In this document: one piece after another, positions 37,241 through 43,200 of the stretch | How positions within the stretch are numbered: position 1 is the first letter of the stretch | How the letters are laid out: every line of letters starts with the position of its first letter | Source: Mantis religiosa | Lineage: Eukaryota > Arthropoda > Insecta > Mantodea > Mantidae | Assembly (NCBI GenBank): GCA_030765055.1 | Contig: CM060947.1 | Location: forward strand, 59,293,735 to 59,357,734 | DNA: 64,000 bases | Direction: 5' to 3' | Position numbers and translations under genes: made by a program | The notes under the pieces: model-generated | Seen by the model: only the letters and a program-made list of their open reading frames with translations | What the model was told of the DNA's origin: nothing | Databases searched by the model: none

Positions 37241-40200
37241 CTTGGGGGATGCATATATGCAGAAGTTCTCACTGCATGAAAGAAAATGTTCATTTCATTC
37301 ACTGTTATAAAGCTTCTAAAAGTTAATATAATTTTGAGTGAAACTGGTATTCCATGCTCCATATATTGCTAGTGTTTACCTAGAACATGTTTCGTTAGGA
37401 CCTCCCTAACATTCCCAGCTGATGTCGACTGTTGAATTTTGATTTGATTAACTCCTTGGAGGCGATAGTGGCATCTATGTTGATACCTTGATGAATTTGA
37501 AGTTCAGGTTCTCTTCAAAGGTGGAGTCAAAATTGAATAGTTTTCCTTGATATTTCTTTATGAATATCTTTTCCCATAGGGTTAATGCAGTTGAACCTGG
37601 AATACTTTTTAATAAATGAATTTCTTGTTCTGTATCGTGATCCTCATTCCAAAAATGGTACACTGCTGTTGATTTGTCTATTTCTTAGTTCTGATGTTCC
37701 TAAAATGCTCTTTAAGCCTAATGTTGAAATTCCTTTTTATTTTGCCAATGTAAAAGTTGTCACAGCCTTTGCAATTTCTCTGCTACACACTTGAGTTTTT
37801 GTCTGTGGGTTTCCATTTATTAAAAAGTGTTCAGGATCCGACTACATAACCACGTGGAAAAACACATTCATAAAGAAATATCAAGGGAAATAGTTCAGTT
37901 TCAACACCACTTTTGAAGAGAACCCAAACTTTAAGTTCATCAAGATACCAACAGAGATGCTCCTATCGCCTCCAAGGAGTTCACCCAATCAAAATTCAAT
38001 CATCAACAGTAGCTGAGGAAGTTAGGAAGATTCTAATGAAACATGTTCTAGGTGAACACTAGCAATATATGGAGCATGGAATATTAGTTCGACTCAAAAT
38101 TACATTAATTTTGTGCTTCATTGTATCATAGTCCTTATTATTTATTTAGATTATTCTAAAAGTTATGTGTGTTTGAGAGAGGTTGAAAATGGAGGCAATG
38201 GACTTTGAAACCAGTCTGTCAATAATATATAAAAAGTAAGTGACAAGTGTCAATAAACCGACTACAAATAGTTTTTACGATTTTAAAAGTTAATTTAAAA
38301 AAGAAAAAGGCACCAGCTCAGACTTGTTGTGCTGAGGGTTCGAGGTTATATTCTCAGTAGATGTATGCAAGCCATAATCTGCTCACATGAAGTATCCCCC
38401 CGCTCAAGTGATTAGAAGACTTCTCTTTCTATTGTCATCCTCATCATCACCTTACCCTGGAGGTAATGTACAACACCTGCCTGGATGTCTCCTGCTGAGG
38501 GGAAGAAATTGATTATATTCACTTTTTTTTTTTTGTAATGTATGTCCTTTAACTTTTTAAGTCATATTGGACGATGAATAGAAAGGGTGAAATGATGCTC
38601 AAATGGGCCCAGGGTCCATGGAGCTTAGAGTTATCCAACATTCGTCTTTTAGGATAAGGGAAAACCCCGGAAAAACCTTATTCAGGTAATTCCTTTCTTG
38701 GAAGTGTTGAAAACAGTGTTGTTATGATAAATTAACTTTAAAGAGAGTCGATTAAAGACACTAGACAACACTTACTTTTAAATTTTTCCGGAACATGTTT
38801 CAGAGGCTTTGCCTCTATCATCGGCCGGCTCTCGACTGGTTCTCGTTGGTGTAGCTGACGATATTTTGTCACAGGTCTCCTCTGGTGGCGGTTCAAGGAA
38901 CTTGCTGAACAAATCTTTCTGGGGGATGTCAAAATTGAATACTTTGTTCCTATTTTTTGAAATGAAGATTTGTTCCCATGTGGATAGTTCTTGTTTTCCT
39001 GATGTATGTTTCAGTAGTTTTGGTTCTGGATTTATGTTGTGGTTTTTTCCCCAAAAATGTGTGGCAACTGCTGATTTTTCTAATTGTTTATATTTTATGT
39101 TTCTAAAGTGTTCCTTTGCTCTTGTTTCTAAATTTCTTTTTGTTTTTCCAATATAAATTTGACTACAGTCATTGCATTCAATTTGATATATACCAGATTT
39201 TTTGTTAGATGGAATGGCATCTTTGATGTTTGAGCAAATTAGGTTTTTTAAGGAGAAATGGTTGACTGGTGCTAGTTGAATATTTTGTTTTCTGAAGACT
39301 TTTTTGAATTTATCATAGGCCCATGGATGGTAAGTGAATTTTTTGAAAATCATATTAGTTTCTGTAGCTGAGAGAGTTGTGGTTTCCTTTAGTAGCTTCT
39401 TCTTTTTTGCTAAGCTCACTTTTTTGTCCACTAATGATTTGGGAAAGTTATTTTTTTGTGCTATTTCAATTATTTTGTTGTATTCTGTTTTGTATTCTTC
39501 TGCTGTGAGAGGGATGTTTACCAGTCTGTGTGCTAAACTTTGGCATTTACAGAAAACCAACACAGACAGACAACTACATAAAAGCTAATGGCTACAACCC
39601 AAGATCCCACAAACAGGCAATCTTCAATAGTTTAGCACACAGACTGGTAAACATCCCTCTCACAGCAGAAGAATACAAAACAGAATACAACAAAATAATT
39701 GAAATAGCACAAAAAAATAACTTTCCCAAATCATTAGTGGACAAAAAAGTGAGCTTAGCAAAAAAGAAGAAGCTACTAAAGGAAACCACAACTCTCTCAG
39801 CTACAGAAACTAATATGATTTTCAAAAAATTCACTTACCATCCATGGGCCTATGATAAATTCAAAAAAGTCTTCAGAAAACAAAATATTCAACTAGCACC
39901 AGTCAACCATTTCTCCTTAAAAAACCTAATTTGCTCAAACATCAAAGATGCCATTCCATCTAACAAAAAATCTGGTATATATCAAATTGAATGCAATGAC
40001 TGTAGTCAAATTTATATTGGAAAAACAAAAAGAAATTTAGAAACAAGAGCAAAGGAACACTTTAGAAACATAAAATATAAACAATTAGAAAAATCAGCAG
40101 TTGCCACACATTTTTGGGAAAAAAACCACAACATAAATCCAGAACCAAAACTACTGAAACATACATCAGGAAAACAAGAACTATCCACATGGGAACAAAT

Positions 40201-43200
40201 CTTCATTTCAAAAAATAGGAACAAAGTATTCAATTTCGACATCCCCCAGAAAGATTTGTTCAGCAAGTTCCTTGAACCGCCACCAGAGGAGACCTGTGAC
40301 AAAATATCGTCAGCTACACCAACGAGAACCAGTCGAGAGCCGGCCGATGATAGAGGCAAAGCCTCTGAAACATGTTCCGGAAAAATTTAAAAGTAAGTGT
40401 TGTCTAGTGTCTTTAATCGACTCTCTTTAAAGTTAACTTATTCAGGTAATTTACCCTGACCGAGATTTGAACTCAGGACCTCTGGAACATGAGGCACACA
40501 TGCTATGCTACCAAGGCGGGCTATTTATTCACCAAAGGAATTCATACAGAATTTTAAACTTTGTCAAAATAATAAAAATATATATAATTGCAAAAATACT
40601 TAACTATACATGATACACCAAGGTAAATGTATTTGGTTTCAATTTTATATACATTAGTCCTTTTAACAATTAGTGTGATAAATACAATAATGGTTTGAAG
40701 GCTGATACACATCCCCTTAAGTCATAAATGCTCCACTGGGTGAAGCTTGTCCAGGCATCCACATCATCTTCCTTGTTGTTTCGGTACGTAGTTCTCACAC
40801 ATGTGTAACAAGCAACTTACAAATTCGCATTAGTGCAATCATGTCATTTTTTAAAATTAGATTAGCATATACATCACATCTTATTTATTTACTTCAATTC
40901 CAACAATATTTGTGTGATTTGAGTGATTGTTTATTGTGATTTCAGTTTCAATGCTTCAAGAAATGGCTACCTGGTGCAACTGAGAACCGAAACTCTGATA
41001 GTTACATTACCAACTCCAGATTTCAGTATGCCCTACAATGTCATCTGTCTTGCTTGCACTGTTGTTGCATTAGCATTTGGACCACTGCACAACATTACAA
41101 CAAAGAGGTAATTATTTTCGTATTGCTAAAATTATTTTATCACATGTTATTTCTTGTTTTAAAATAAAATTAATCTCAGAATTAATATAAAATTATAGAG
41201 CTTGTGCAAAGTTTAATTAACTGCATGGGCAATTTTAAATGTAACTATACAATAACATCATTCCTCCATTTCTAAATTATTTCCTTTTATAGTCTTACAT
41301 TTTGCCATGATGAATTCTACTTGGTGCACCATTCAAGTAACACATTTGAAATTATTCTTATCCCTCTTTCTAAGTGATAAAGTTTAAGTTGATATAAACA
41401 GTTAAATGTTGTCTTCACATCCGTATAATACAAAGTTGCTAGTTAGGGATTTATTGTGATTAACATAAAAACAAATACAAGATTATTTTAATTTAAATAG
41501 TGTAAGTGAGACGTTGAAATACCTTATAAATAAAAGATTTGTTAAAAGTGAAGCTTTTTCATATTAAAAGACTTATTCAGTCATACTGTATTAAAACTTA
41601 AAACTTTATTCACGTCACTGTTAAAAACAGGAATATTTTTGGAACTATCCCAGTCCCGTCCTCAGCTGATTGGCAACACAATCAGTTATTGTATGTATCT
41701 CTTATAATTGGCTCCCTCTATGAATAGTTTTTATGTAAGTTCATTAGATCCCTCAAGAACAGCACATCAAAATTTAAAATATGTGGAATGCTTTTTTTCA
41801 ATAAAAATCTTCTGCCATGTTGTAAGTTCAAGTTTTGTTGTTAATAGTTTCAGTAATTTAATCTCCTCTCCGATGTGTGTAATTATTCCAGAAATGGAAA
41901 GCAACTGCCAAATTTTCTGTAGGCTAATAATTAACAGAAAAAGTCATGTCAATGTTTTCTCGATCCCAAAAGTTTAGCAATGGACAGTCATCATTTTAGG
42001 ACTATGTTTAACTTTAGAAGAATTTATTTGCTAATGAATTGTGATATTACTTTTCTGCAGTGGCTCCAAGAATGAAGTACTCATATGCTCATAAACATAA
42101 ATGTTCCAGGAATATAAATCCAGACTCAAAATGGATGGAGGAGCCTCTTCATTTTGAGCTACTTTTATAATTGTTTAACTAACTGTAAGATAGAGAAATT
42201 ATTATTATACAAAAAATATAGACTCACTAAAACACACAATTTATGTGAAATTACATTTGTTGTGCTGTTGACCATTTTTGGGATATCGTTTGCTATTGGT
42301 TTGGATTTTCAAACATTTATTACTTATTTCTCTAGTTATGTAAAGAAAAAAAAATTTGAAAGCCATCACATAGCAGTGGATTTGACTGTTATATCTACTA
42401 TGTTCTCCTTGTACCTGCAACGTGCAATAAAATCATTACTGCTAATGTGCATCTGAATTAACATGAAGCAGATAGAAGAACTATCTGTAAGATGAGGTTG
42501 TAGAATATTAGATAGAAAAACTTGTGTAAATTTTTGTAAGGGACAAAGGTATTGAAAGATCTCCGAGCTTGGAGGAATTTAGTAACATTGTCGTCCAAAT
42601 TAATTGAAAAAAAAACTATTTGTAGTTAGTTTGTAACACTCTGTCCAGAGAGAAGACAGCAGATCACAACAACAGCAAAGACAGACAATTATCGAACCTT
42701 CGAGGTTGAAACTGGAAACAACAGCTTTCAAAACTTGTCCCTCAATAAATAAAAATGTAAGTGATGGAGTGTTAAAAACCAACTACAAATATTTTTTTTT
42801 CAATCCCTGAGTTTATTAAATGATGCATTTTTATTTTTCATTCCTACATGAGAGTATCAGTTTGTGAAAGTGTCTATTTTGAGCTTAGTATAATTATGAA
42901 ACATCTCAGAAATCAGATTACACTACTTGCATTTAAATTGACAAATGTGCAAAAATATTAAATCTTAGAAAGCAACTAAATTATTGTGCACATCACTGTC
43001 ACAAAGTCCAACCACACAATTTTGATTGTAGAATGTTTAAAAAGAAGTAATTACATACTTTCAGAATAGAATGTCCTAAGTACTATAAACAGATTATGAG
43101 TAATTAGTAATTCTCTTTTGCAGGTTGAGACTAAAGGATGATGTTGGACAGAACCGGTTAATTTCTTGGGTGAAAAATGTGCTAAGAAGGAAACAACCTC

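Larger units (their letters stand above)
38692..40436. mobile_element. Near-perfect palindromic PLE inverted dimer (1745 bp)
   Basis: Perfect 15-bp target duplication CTTATTCAGGTAATT (38677-38691, 40437-40451). The left edge has a 39-bp extension (38692-38730). Then an 807-bp arm (38731-39537) is repeated inverted at 39631-40436 with hardly any differences (one visible residue change, WGKN versus WEKN). The 93-bp spacer belongs to the longer right copy and codes the RT C-terminus. Both arms code the GIY-YIG endonuclease and end in a hammerhead-like core. This is the youngest PLE insertion in the window. It lies in PIGT intron 8. Confidence 0.88.
38570..40525 (-). repeat. tRNA-derived SINE (type D), split by a PLE
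   Basis: Minus strand: head GCCCGCCTTGGTAGCATAGC and B-box region GAGTTCAAATCTCGG (40451-40525). It continues after the PLE at 38691 with a GGTTTTTCCGGGGTTTTCCC block and ends near 38570. The PLE's 15-bp target duplication lies inside it. Confidence 0.65.

Noticed and set aside
38778..40390. Host gene encoding a GIY-YIG nuclease
   Set aside because: Inverted duplicate copies, target duplication and PLE RT C-terminus show a retroelement, not a host gene.
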